A DNA stretch of 20,499 nt from Verrucomicrobiales bacterium (GTDB taxonomy: Bacteria > Verrucomicrobiota > Verrucomicrobiia > Verrucomicrobiales > DEV007), in the NCBI GenBank assembly GCA_013003335.1, contig JABDJT010000157.1, positions 1-20,499 of the forward strand. The letters are read 5' to 3'. A program made the translations under genes and the position numbers. This document shows positions 8,104 through 15,927 of the stretch, piece after piece; the first letter of the stretch is position 1; each line of letters begins with the position of its first letter. A model generated the notes under the pieces. The model was not told the DNA's origin and did no database searches. It worked only from the letters and a program-made list of their open reading frames with translations.

Positions 8104-11100
8104 GTGTCTACTCCAACCCTAAGCTCAGAATCTCATCTTGATGAAATTTTCGGACTCGAGCGCAAGTCCGATAGTTTCGATCATGTTCGCATCACCGTCG
8201 CCAACCCGGAAACGATTCGTTCCTGGAGCCGCGGCGAAGTGAAAAATCCGGAAACGATCAATTACCGGACATTCAAACCCGAAAAAGGCGGCCTGTTCTG
8301 CGAGCGGATCTTTGGTCCGACCAAGGACTGGGAATGTGCTTGCGGGAAATACAAGCGAATCAAGCACAAGGGCGTGATTTGCGACCGGTGCGGTGTGGAA
8401 GTGACCCTTTCACGCGTTCGTCGCGAGCGCATGGGCCACATCGAGTTGGCCGTGCCGGTTTCCCACATCTGGTTTTACAAGTGCATGCCGTCGCGAATCG
8501 GTTTGATGCTGGACATGAGCGCGCGTCAGTTGGAGCGCGTGATCTATTACGAAGATTATATCGTGATCGATCCGGGCAATACGCCGATGGAAGCCGGGCA
8601 GCTTCTGACGGAAATGGAATTCCGCGACGCGCAGGAAGAGTATGGCACGACTGCCTTTTCCGCCGGAATGGGCGCCGAGGCGGTTCGCGATTTGCTCTCG
8701 CGGATCGATTTGCCGAGCCTGATCGTTGAACTGGAAGAGGCGATGACGAAGACCCGATCCAAGCAGGTCCGGAAAAAACTCGCCAAGCGTCTCAAGCTCG
8801 CCCAGGGGTTCCACACTTCGAAAACCCGCCCGGAATGGATGATTCTCGAAGTTCTGCCGGTCATTCCGCCGGACCTTCGTCCGCTCGTGCCGCTGGAAGG
8901 TGGCCGTTTCGCCACATCCGATTTGAATGACTTGTATCGTCGAGTCATCAACCGGAACAACCGACTGAAAAACCTGCTTCAGCTCAAAACCCCGGACGTG
9001 ATTATTCGGAACGAGAAGCGGATGCTGCAGGAAGCAGTCGATGCGTTGTTTGACAACGGACGTCATGGCCGTGCCGTGACCGGTGCCGGAAATCGCGCAC
9101 TGAAATCGCTTTCCGACATGCTGAAAGGCAAGGGAGGTCGTTTTCGCCAGAACCTTTTGGGTAAGCGTGTCGACTACTCCGGCCGTTCCGTGATCGTGAT
9201 TGGACCCGAGCTGAAACTGCACCAGTGCGGTTTGCCGAAGAAAATGGCGCTCGTCCTGTTCGAGCCGTTCATTATTCGGCGCCTGAAGGAGCTCGGATAC
9301 GTTCACACGGTTCGCTCCGCGAAAAAACTGATCGAGCGGAAAACGCCCGAAGTTTGGGATATTCTAGAAGAGGTCACGAAGGGTCACCCGGTCATGTTGA
9401 ACCGGGCACCGACGCTTCACCGCCTCTCCATCCAGGCATTTGAGCCCGTATTGATTGAAGGTTCTGCCATTCGCGTTCACCCGCTCGTTTGTACTGCATA
9501 CAATGCGGACTTCGACGGAGACCAGATGGCTGTGCACGTTCCGCTTTCCGTGGAAGCACAAATGGAAGCCCGCATGTTGATGCTGGCTCCGAACAACATC
9601 TTCACTCCGTCCAGCGGAAAGCCGATCACGACTCCGTCGCAGGATATTACGCTGGGTTGCTACTTCCTGACTTATTGCCGCCACATCCCGGTGCGCGATG
9701 AGGAAGTCGAACGTTCGCTGCCGCTTTTCTCGGACATGTCCGAGGTGGAATTCGCAGTAGCGAACCGCGGGATTGATATGCACGATCCGATTCGATTGCG
9801 GAATCCGGATTTCGAGAACGAAACCGTTTACGGGGATCCTGAAAAGAAGGTGATCGTCACCACGGCCGGCCGTGTCCGGTTTAACGAAATCTGGCCCGAA
9901 GATTTGGGATTCTTTAACGAAAACGTCGGCAAGAAACAGCTCTCCGATATTATTTGGCGTTGTTACCAAAAAGCAGGCCAGGACGGAACGGTCATCGCAC
10001 TCGACAAGCTGAAATCGCTTGGATTCAAGGAAGCATCCCGATCCGGCTGTTCGGTCGGAATTTTCGACATGGCTGTTCCGGAAGAGAAGGCTACCGAATT
10101 GAAGGAGGCCTTCAAAAAGGTCGAGGAAGCGAACAAGAATCACCGCGCCGGGATCATTACCAACAAGGAGCGGTACAACAAAGTGGTGGATATCTGGACC
10201 CACGCCGGGGACGAGATTACCAAGGCACTGTTTCGCACAATTGAATTCAATGACGGCAGCGATCTTCCAAGTCCGTTGTTCATGATGGTCGACTCCGGCG
10301 CCCGGGGTAACCGTCAGCAGATTAAGCAGCTTTCCGGAATGCGCGGTCTCATGGCCAAACCATCCGGCGAAATTATCGAACGGCCGATTACCTCGAACTT
10401 CCGCGAGGGTCTGTCCGTTTTGGAATACTTCATCTCCACCCACGGAGCCCGGAAAGGGCTCGCCGATACGGCGCTCAAGACCGCCGACTCCGGATACATG
10501 ACGCGGAAACTCGTCGACGTGGCGCAGGACGTTATTATCACCGAAATCGATTGCGGCACCGTGAACGGTATTACCGTGAAATCGATTTACGAGGGTGATG
10601 AAGAAGTCGTCGACTTGAAGACTCGGATTTACGGTCGTGTCTCTGCGGAGAAAGTTGTCAACGGCGACGAAGTTGTCGTCAAGCCCGGCGAACTGATCGA
10701 CGAGGCTGTCGCGAATCGCATTGATGATATCGGGCATGAGCAACTCAAGATTCGCTCCGTCCTCACGTGCGAGAGCCGTCGCGGTTGTTGCGCGAAATGC
10801 TACGGCATGAACCTCGCCACCAACGAGATGGGTAAAATCGGTGAAGCAGTCGGAATTATCGCTGCGCAATCCATCGGCGAACCCGGAACGCAGCTTACGA
10901 TGCGGACATTCCACGTCGGTGGTGTGGCGACCAGTGTTTTCAAGCAGCCGATCATCAAGGCCAAAGAAAAAGGAACCATTCACTTCAACAACCTCCGGGC
11001 GGTTGAAACTCCCGATGGAACCTGGGTGGCCCTCAACAAGAACGGCACAGTCACCGTTCACGACGCGAAAGGTCGCGAACTCGAATCGTACGACATCGTC

Positions 11101-12276
11101 ATCGGTTCAGTCATCTACAAAGGCGACAATCAGCCTGTCAAGAAAGGCGAAACGCTGGTGACCTGGGACCAATACAACGTGCCGGTCATCACGGAAAAAG
11201 CCGGTGTCGTGAAATTCAAAGACATGCTTCAGGGCATCACGGTCGATACCGAGATTGACAAGGAAACCAACACCAAGGGGCAGGTGGTTATTGAGCACAA
11301 AGAGGATTTGCACCCGCAAATCACCATTGTGGATTCCAAGAAAAAGGAACTGGCCGCCTATTCCATTCCGACCGGAGCGCACTTGTCTGTCAAAGAAGGG
11401 CAGAAAGTTGTGGCTGGTGAACAGCTTGCCAAGACACCGCGAAAGGTCGCTCAGACCAAGGACATTACCGGTGGTCTTCCCCGGGTTGCCGAGCTTTTCG
11501 AAGCCCGGAAACCGAAAGAAGTCGCCGAAATTGCCAAGATCGACGGGATTGTCGAGTTGGGAGGTACGGTCCGTGCGAAACGAAAACTCATCGTGACCGA
11601 ACCGGAAACCGGCGAGTCCGAAGAGCACCTTATCCCGCTCGGCAAACACTACCTCGTCCAGCCCGGCGACCTTGTTTATAAAGGTCAACAGTTGACCGAG
11701 GGATCCGTGACTCCTCACGAGATTCTTGAAGTGCTTGGCACCCACGCCTTGATGGAGCACCTCGTTTCCGAGGTTCAGGAAGTCTACCGTCTCCAGGGCG
11801 TCGAAATTAACGATAAGCACATCGAAATCATTATCCGGCAGATGCTTCGGAAAGTGAAAATCACCGACCCGGGCGATACTCACTTCCTCTGGGGTGATCA
11901 GGTCGAGAAAGTGGAATTCGAAGACGTGAACCGCGAAATGGTGGAGCAGGGTGGTAAACCCGCCGAAGGCGAACCTGTGCTGCTCGGAATCACGAAGGCT
12001 TCCCTTGAAACTGATTCCTTCATTTCCGCGGCATCCTTCCAGGATACAACCCGGGTATTGACCGACGCGGCAACCCTCGGAAAAGTCGATCAACTCCGCG
12101 GTTTCAAAGAAAATGTGATCATGGGGCACCTCATTCCTGCCGGAACCGGTTTTCATGACTCACGTCACATCCGTGTGGTCGAAACAGTCGATGCAGCCGA
12201 GCTCGAAGCCGCCCAAAAAGCAGCCGAAGAAGCGGCTGCCGCTGAGGCTGGTGAGGAAATTGAAGAACTCGCCTGA
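8104..12276 (+). CDS. rpoC: DNA-directed RNA polymerase subunit beta'
   Basis: RpoC carries the catalytic magnesium site. The 1390 residues are typical for bacteria without a split subunit. The zinc ribbon cysteines are C78, C80, C93 and C96 (CACGKYK...CDRCG). The catalytic NADFDGDQ is at 467-474, with D469, D471 and D473 binding Mg. The second zinc site uses C817, C889, C896 and C899. The trigger-loop region includes GIIAAQSIGEPGTQLTMRTF. The C-terminus ends in an Ala/Glu-rich tail from about residue 1364. The start is a GTG (8104) with no Shine-Dalgarno sequence; no in-frame ATG lies nearby that would keep the conserved N-terminus (DEIFGLERKSDSFDHVRITV). A terminator follows 23 bases after the stop. 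Confidence 0.98.
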   Translation: MSTPTLSSESHLDEIFGLERKSDSFDHVRITVANPETIRSWSRGEVKNPETINYRTFKPEKGGLFCERIFGPTKDWECACGKYKRIKHKGVICDRCGVEVTLSRVRRERMGHIELAVPVSHIWFYKCMPSRIGLMLDMSARQLERVIYYEDYIVIDPGNTPMEAGQLLTEMEFRDAQEEYGTTAFSAGMGAEAVRDLLSRIDLPSLIVELEEAMTKTRSKQVRKKLAKRLKLAQGFHTSKTRPEWMILEVLPVIPPDLRPLVPLEGGRFATSDLNDLYRRVINRNNRLKNLLQLKTPDVIIRNEKRMLQEAVDALFDNGRHGRAVTGAGNRALKSLSDMLKGKGGRFRQNLLGKRVDYSGRSVIVIGPELKLHQCGLPKKMALVLFEPFIIRRLKELGYVHTVRSAKKLIERKTPEVWDILEEVTKGHPVMLNRAPTLHRLSIQAFEPVLIEGSAIRVHPLVCTAYNADFDGDQMAVHVPLSVEAQMEARMLMLAPNNIFTPSSGKPITTPSQDITLGCYFLTYCRHIPVRDEEVERSLPLFSDMSEVEFAVANRGIDMHDPIRLRNPDFENETVYGDPEKKVIVTTAGRVRFNEIWPEDLGFFNENVGKKQLSDIIWRCYQKAGQDGTVIALDKLKSLGFKEASRSGCSVGIFDMAVPEEKATELKEAFKKVEEANKNHRAGIITNKERYNKVVDIWTHAGDEITKALFRTIEFNDGSDLPSPLFMMVDSGARGNRQQIKQLSGMRGLMAKPSGEIIERPITSNFREGLSVLEYFISTHGARKGLADTALKTADSGYMTRKLVDVAQDVIITEIDCGTVNGITVKSIYEGDEEVVDLKTRIYGRVSAEKVVNGDEVVVKPGELIDEAVANRIDDIGHEQLKIRSVLTCESRRGCCAKCYGMNLATNEMGKIGEAVGIIAAQSIGEPGTQLTMRTFHVGGVATSVFKQPIIKAKEKGTIHFNNLRAVETPDGTWVALNKNGTVTVHDAKGRELESYDIVIGSVIYKGDNQPVKKGETLVTWDQYNVPVITEKAGVVKFKDMLQGITVDTEIDKETNTKGQVVIEHKEDLHPQITIVDSKKKELAAYSIPTGAHLSVKEGQKVVAGEQLAKTPRKVAQTKDITGGLPRVAELFEARKPKEVAEIAKIDGIVELGGTVRAKRKLIVTEPETGESEEHLIPLGKHYLVQPGDLVYKGQQLTEGSVTPHEILEVLGTHALMEHLVSEVQEVYRLQGVEINDKHIEIIIRQMLRKVKITDPGDTHFLWGDQVEKVEFEDVNREMVEQGGKPAEGEPVLLGITKASLETDSFISAASFQDTTRVLTDAATLGKVDQLRGFKENVIMGHLIPAGTGFHDSRHIRVVETVDAAELEAAQKAAEEAAAAEAGEEIEELA

Positions 12277-12299
12277 TCCGGCATATTAATCTGAATCTG

Positions 12300-12340
12300 A
12301 AAACACGCGTTCGTTTCGGCGGACGTGTGTTTTCCTTTTT
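12300..12340 (+). terminator. Intrinsic terminator after rpoC
   Basis: AAAACACGCGT (12300-12310) pairs with ACGTGTGTTTT (12323-12333) over 11 base pairs with one G-T, enclosing a 12-base loop; CC and then five T residues follow (12336-12340). It marks the probable end of the ribosomal protein/RNA polymerase operon. Confidence 0.8.
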
Positions 12341-12359
12341 ACGAACCCTGTTGGTTCGT
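12341..12359 (+). repeat. Half copy of the palindromic element after the rpoC terminator
   Basis: The right half of the element, AACCCTGTTGGTTCG, is present directly after the terminator T tract, while the AACAGGGT left arm is missing. What remains forms its own small hairpin, ACGAACC/GGTTCGT around CTGTT. It could be a decayed copy, or a variant in which the 3' half pairs with itself. Confidence 0.5.
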
Positions 12360-12461
12360 TTCTGTGTCCGAATCGCCAGTTGCCATCTTCTCCGTGCGGT
12401 GTAGAAATTCTCGCGACCGTCGCGTTAATCCCTTCCACTTCCGCCCAAAAAAAAATTCGTA

Positions 12462-12483
12462 GCCAAATTTGGCACAAATTTGC
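12462..12483 (+). promoter_or_regulatory. Tandem CAAATTTG palindromes upstream of the DUF1015 gene
   Basis: Two perfect 8-base palindromes CAAATTTG lie at 12464-12471 and 12475-12482, an 11-base period that puts them on one face of the helix. The first is extended to the 12-base palindrome GCCAAATTTGGC (12462-12473). A run of nine A residues (12447-12455) lies just upstream. This looks like a regulator binding site for the gene starting at 12534. No experimental or family evidence backs it. Confidence 0.4.
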
Positions 12484-12533
12484 AAAGCAAGGAGGAACGG
12501 AACGTTTCGACGAGCGTAGAAATTTTTCCTAAA

Positions 12534-13754
12534 ATGAGAGTCAAAGCCTTCCCCGCCCTTGTCCCCGCACCCGGCAAAGCCGAAACCATTGCGTCAGTTC
12601 CGTATGACGTCGTGAACACCGAAGAAGCCCGCGCCCTCGCTGGTGACAACGCCGATTCCTTTTTACACGTCGTTCGCGCCGAGATCGATTTTCCCGAAGG
12701 CACCGATCCCTACGGCGACGAGATTTACGCGAAATCAAAGGCCAATCTCGACCGTCTTCAATCCGAAGGTCTGCTGGTTCGTGAGCCCGAGCCTTGCATT
12801 TATTTCTACCGTCAGATCATGGACGGCCACGCGCAAACCGGAATCACGCTGGCGACGCACATCGAAGATTACGAAAACGACATCATTCGGAAGCACGAGA
12901 AAACCCGGCCGGTCAAAGAAAACGACCGCACCAGGTTGACCGACGTGCTATCCGCCAACACCGGACCTGTTTTCCTGACCTACAAGGACGACGCAACTAT
13001 CGACACATTCGTCGCTGACTGGTGCGAAAACCACGAGCCGACGGTCGATTTCACCGATGATAAAAACGTCCAGCACACCGTGTGGCGGGTTCCCGGCGAT
13101 GAGGCTGCGCCGGTTCTCGGTGCGTTTGAAAACGACGTCGATCTCAGCTACGTGGCCGATGGCCATCACCGCAGTGCCAGTGCCGCTCGAGTCGGAAAAG
13201 AGCGCCGCGAGGCGAATCCGAACCACACCGGCGACGAAAACTACAACTGGTTTCTCTCCGTGCTGTTTCCTGCGAGCCAGCTCAAAGTTCTCGCCTACAA
13301 CCGCGTCGTGAAATCCGTGCCGTCCGATTTTCTCGAGCAGATCAAAGGCATCTTCGAAGTTGAATCCAACGGCCGGAAAACGCCTGATGGTCCCGGCGCG
13401 CTTTGTTTGTATGTCGATGGCGCCTGGCACAGCGTGAAATGGGGCGAAGTCGATTCCGAAAGCCCGATCGATCGCCTCGACGCCAGTGTCTTGCAGGACC
13501 GCGTCCTCACCCCGATTCTCGGCATCAGTGATCCCCGCACGGACACGAACATTGATTTCGTAGGCGGAATCCGCGGTACTAATGAACTGGAGAAGCGCAT
13601 CGATTCCGGCGAATGGGCTGCCGCCTTCAGCATGGCCCCCGTTACTGTTCAGCAACTGATCGACATCGCCGACGCTGGCGAAATTATGCCTCCCAAAAGC
13701 ACGTGGTTTGAGCCAAAGCTGCGGAGCGGGTTGTTCGTCTATACGTTGGATTGA
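12534..13754 (+). CDS. DUF1015 family protein
   Basis: A 406-residue protein of the DUF1015 family, whose biochemical role I do not know to be established. It has no signal peptide or membrane segment, so it is probably cytosolic. Family hallmarks are FPALVPAPGKA at the N-terminus (6-16), SVPYDVVNTEEAR (21-33), HEKTRPVKENDRTRL (121-135) and YVADGHHRSASAA (206-218). The last resembles the G-x-x-R box of the ParB/sulfiredoxin-like fold, which also occurs in a free-serine kinase (SerK); that link is inference. The ATG at 12534 aligns with the family start; an upstream in-frame TTG at 12480 would add 18 unlikely residues. It lies after the rpoC terminator, behind the tandem palindromes, and is probably a separate transcription unit. 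Confidence 0.85.
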   Translation: MRVKAFPALVPAPGKAETIASVPYDVVNTEEARALAGDNADSFLHVVRAEIDFPEGTDPYGDEIYAKSKANLDRLQSEGLLVREPEPCIYFYRQIMDGHAQTGITLATHIEDYENDIIRKHEKTRPVKENDRTRLTDVLSANTGPVFLTYKDDATIDTFVADWCENHEPTVDFTDDKNVQHTVWRVPGDEAAPVLGAFENDVDLSYVADGHHRSASAARVGKERREANPNHTGDENYNWFLSVLFPASQLKVLAYNRVVKSVPSDFLEQIKGIFEVESNGRKTPDGPGALCLYVDGAWHSVKWGEVDSESPIDRLDASVLQDRVLTPILGISDPRTDTNIDFVGGIRGTNELEKRIDSGEWAAAFSMAPVTVQQLIDIADAGEIMPPKSTWFEPKLRSGLFVYTLD

Positions 13755-13790
13755 AACGTGGACTGGTAGGACAGAGGCTTTGAATCGATC

Positions 13791-13822
13791 AATCAGGGTT
13801 GATTCTCCGATCAAACCCTGTT
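13791..13822 (+). repeat. Palindromic intergenic element, copy 3 (DUF1015-glycosyltransferase)
   Basis: CAGGGT (13794-13799) pairs with ACCCTG (13815-13820). Inside, TTGAT (13799-13803, its first T shared with the outer arm) faces ATCAA (13810-13814), so the inner arm differs in sequence from the GTTC/GAAC of other copies yet still pairs, a compensatory change. Outside, ATCAA/TTGAT-type complementarity extends the stem with a one-base irregularity. The flank GATTCG follows. The element ends 16 bases before the glycosyltransferase ATG. Confidence 0.75.
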
Positions 13823-13838
13823 GATTCGGCAGACCACC

Positions 13839-15029
13839 ATGCGTCTCGCAACTGTCATTGCCAGCTACAACCACGCCCAGTACATTGTGCCGGCGATTGA
13901 GTCGGTGTTGAATCAATCGCGACCAACGGACCGGTTCCTGGTGATCGATGATGGCTCAAAAGACGATTCGGTCGAAGTCATCCGGCAGTTTGAAGACCGC
14001 GGAGTGGAATTGATTGTGCAGGAAAATGCGGGAGCTCACGCGACTTGGAATCGTTGTATCGAGGAGGTTTCGAAAGATTGTGATCTGGTCTCGATCCTGA
14101 ATTCCGACGACATCTACGAGCCCACCCGCTTTGAAAAATGCGTACCCCAGTTCGAGCAACCGGAGGCGAAAGCGGTCGTTTCGACGGGATTACACATGAT
14201 TGATTCGGAAGGCGACTTGCTGTCGCCGGAAGAGAGCCGCGCGAAGTGGCTGCGGGCGGTTTGGGCGATGGGTCGGGAGAGTGATGCGGAAGCCTGGGAG
14301 TGGATGGCTATGGCGAATTTCGTGGTGACGAGTTCGAATATCATTACGCGGACCGACTATGCGCTTGCGAATCCCTTTCAACCCTATCGGTTCAACCACG
14401 ACTACTTTTTCCTCAGCGGTGCGGCTTTGCGGGATCAGATTCACCTGATCGACGAGGATCTATTGGAATACCGGGTTCATCCCCAAAACAATATCAACAC
14501 CGATCCGGCTCCACTCCTGAAGGAAATGCTGCGGATGCATTTCGATTTGTATCATCATTTTGCGGATGAATTCACGGCCGATGCGGCAACGCGGAGCCGC
14601 TTTTATGAATACATGCGGGCCATTGAAAACAGCGTTTCGAGTTTTCACTCGGGCTTGTTTCAGTTGCTGTTGGCGCAGCTTTCTGCCAAGGCGACGCCGG
14701 AAGAAATCGAGGCGATGGTGAACGGCCTCGACGAAGAGTCCTTGCTGGAACTCCACGACTATCCGAACAAAGCGCTCGTGAATACATGGGATGAGACGTC
14801 GGCGCCGCAGGCTGCCACCAATCTGGCCGGGAAATACGAGGCCGTTCGGGAAGAAAACCGGAAGCTGAAAGCGGAACGGGATGCCTGGCGGGATTTGGCA
14901 AGAGCGCGAAACGAATTGCTTCGCTCGAAAGGATTCGCACTCTCCCGATTGTTTGGTGGAGGGAAGCGGGAGGTGTCGGATGCCGGAAAGTCGCCGCAGG
15001 AGAAATTACGAAATCTGCAGGGCGAATAG
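13839..15029 (+). CDS. Family 2 glycosyltransferase
   Basis: GT2 enzymes transfer a sugar from a nucleotide-sugar donor, usually to cell-surface polysaccharide, lipid or protein. This 396-residue protein opens with the GT-A fold: TVIASYNHAQYIVPAIESVL (about 5-24), the nucleotide-binding DDGS at 37-40, and NSDD at 88-91 as the DXD-like metal site. A central region has an HPQNN segment typical of such enzymes. Residues from about 330 form a charged helix likely to be a coiled coil (REENRKLKAERDAWRDLARA). No transmembrane segment is seen, so it probably acts at the cytoplasmic face. The ATG at 13839 is preferred over a TTG at 13821, which lies inside the palindromic element. Donor and acceptor cannot be deduced, and no other polysaccharide gene is nearby. 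Confidence 0.9.
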   Translation: MRLATVIASYNHAQYIVPAIESVLNQSRPTDRFLVIDDGSKDDSVEVIRQFEDRGVELIVQENAGAHATWNRCIEEVSKDCDLVSILNSDDIYEPTRFEKCVPQFEQPEAKAVVSTGLHMIDSEGDLLSPEESRAKWLRAVWAMGRESDAEAWEWMAMANFVVTSSNIITRTDYALANPFQPYRFNHDYFFLSGAALRDQIHLIDEDLLEYRVHPQNNINTDPAPLLKEMLRMHFDLYHHFADEFTADAATRSRFYEYMRAIENSVSSFHSGLFQLLLAQLSAKATPEEIEAMVNGLDEESLLELHDYPNKALVNTWDETSAPQAATNLAGKYEAVREENRKLKAERDAWRDLARARNELLRSKGFALSRLFGGGKREVSDAGKSPQEKLRNLQGE

Positions 15030-15047
15030 CGGTTCAGTTTGAGGTCT

Positions 15048-15845
15048 TCACGCGACTTCTGAAAACGATTCCATCGTTTCCTGTTCCGTTTCCTCGTTGC
15101 CAAAGACTTCCTGGAGAAAAAGGATCACGTCTTTTTCAGGAACCCGATCAAAGCAGGTTTGCGCTTCCTGCTCGAGCCCGAGAGCCCGGCTGGCTGCCCC
15201 CAGATTCTTCAGCGATTGCTGAACATCGGGATGGCTGTCGTCTTTGAAAAACCGTTCCCGAATTCCGAGGGCACGTCTGAACATCCGGTAGGCTGATTTC
15301 AGTTTGTCCCGTCGCGTGTAGAACGTGCCGATATTATTGTAAATCGCAGCCACCTTGTCGCTGTTGGCGCCGACCAGGGCCTCAAGAATCACCAGCGCCA
15401 TCTTGTAGTGGTGCTCGGATTGTTCCCATTTCTCGGCTCGCTTGAAAAGGATCGCGAGGTTGTTGTGAATTACAGCACGGATTTCGCTGAGCGTTATGTT
15501 GTGTTCCTCGGCAATCTCAAGGCCGGCTTCGTAGCAAAGGATCGCACCCTCCGTGTCCCCCCGGCATTCCCGGAGGTAACCCCTTTGTGATTTCAATTTC
15601 ACCCGGATTTCCGGGGCTACATGCTTCCACTCTTCGTCTGCATGCATTTCCGCTTCCCGATAGAGCCGGTCCGATTTTGTAAAATCCTCCTGCTTCAATC
15701 GCAGCGCAGCCAAAACAGTGAGGGCGTGAATCAAATCTCCACGATATTGTGAGGAATCAAGGTGGGCCCTCCTTCTCGTGGTTTCGAGAATTCGGGAAGC
15801 CTCCTCAATTGCCTTTTGCAGTGGGGAATTGTGCGGGTCGAGCAT
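15048..15845 (-). CDS. Tetratricopeptide repeat protein
   Basis: A 265-residue, probably soluble protein made largely of TPR helices. Repeats can be placed at about 36-69, 81-113, 124-157, 166-199 and 208-236; typical signatures are VIHNNLAILFKRAEKWEQSE, AAIYNNIGTFYTRRDKLKSA and HPDVQQSLKNLGAASRALG, the last of the kinesin-light-chain type. TPR arrays are protein-binding scaffolds; the partner is unknown. There is no signal peptide and no enzymatic domain. The gene converges with the glycosyltransferase, leaving 18 bases between stops, and lies downstream of hemL on the same strand. A perfect TATAAT box in the 82-base gap suggests its own promoter, so a functional link with hemL is not implied. 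Confidence 0.85.
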   Translation of the reverse strand: MLDPHNSPLQKAIEEASRILETTRRRAHLDSSQYRGDLIHALTVLAALRLKQEDFTKSDRLYREAEMHADEEWKHVAPEIRVKLKSQRGYLRECRGDTEGAILCYEAGLEIAEEHNITLSEIRAVIHNNLAILFKRAEKWEQSEHHYKMALVILEALVGANSDKVAAIYNNIGTFYTRRDKLKSAYRMFRRALGIRERFFKDDSHPDVQQSLKNLGAASRALGLEQEAQTCFDRVPEKDVILFLQEVFGNEETEQETMESFSEVA

Positions 15846-15882
15846 TGTGAACGGGTGCAGTCACCGTGGTTCACTTTGCCGA

Positions 15883-15888
15883 ATTATA
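15883..15888 (-). promoter_or_regulatory. Putative -10 box of the TPR gene
   Basis: On the minus strand the gap between hemL and the TPR gene contains TATAAT, a perfect match to the sigma-70 -10 consensus, about 37 bases before the start codon. A good -35 hexamer is not obvious at 16-18 bases spacing. Expected transcript start is near 15876, giving a leader of roughly 30 bases. Confidence 0.45.
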
Positions 15889-15927
15889 CACTCGAAACAA
15901 TGAGAAAATCAGGAAATCTTAACCAGA

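Noticed and set aside
9364..11061. Long open frame (565 codons) on the minus strand opposite rpoC
   Set aside because: It lies wholly within a certain rpoC gene, its translation resembles no family I know, and long antisense frames are expected from the codon bias here. The same holds for the frames opposite nusG and rpoB.
12470..12484. Sigma-54-like promoter TGGCAC...TTGCA upstream of the DUF1015 gene
   Set aside because: The GG and GC elements are one base too close; this spacing is nearly invariant in real sigma-54 promoters. The match is better explained by the tandem CAAATTTG palindromes.
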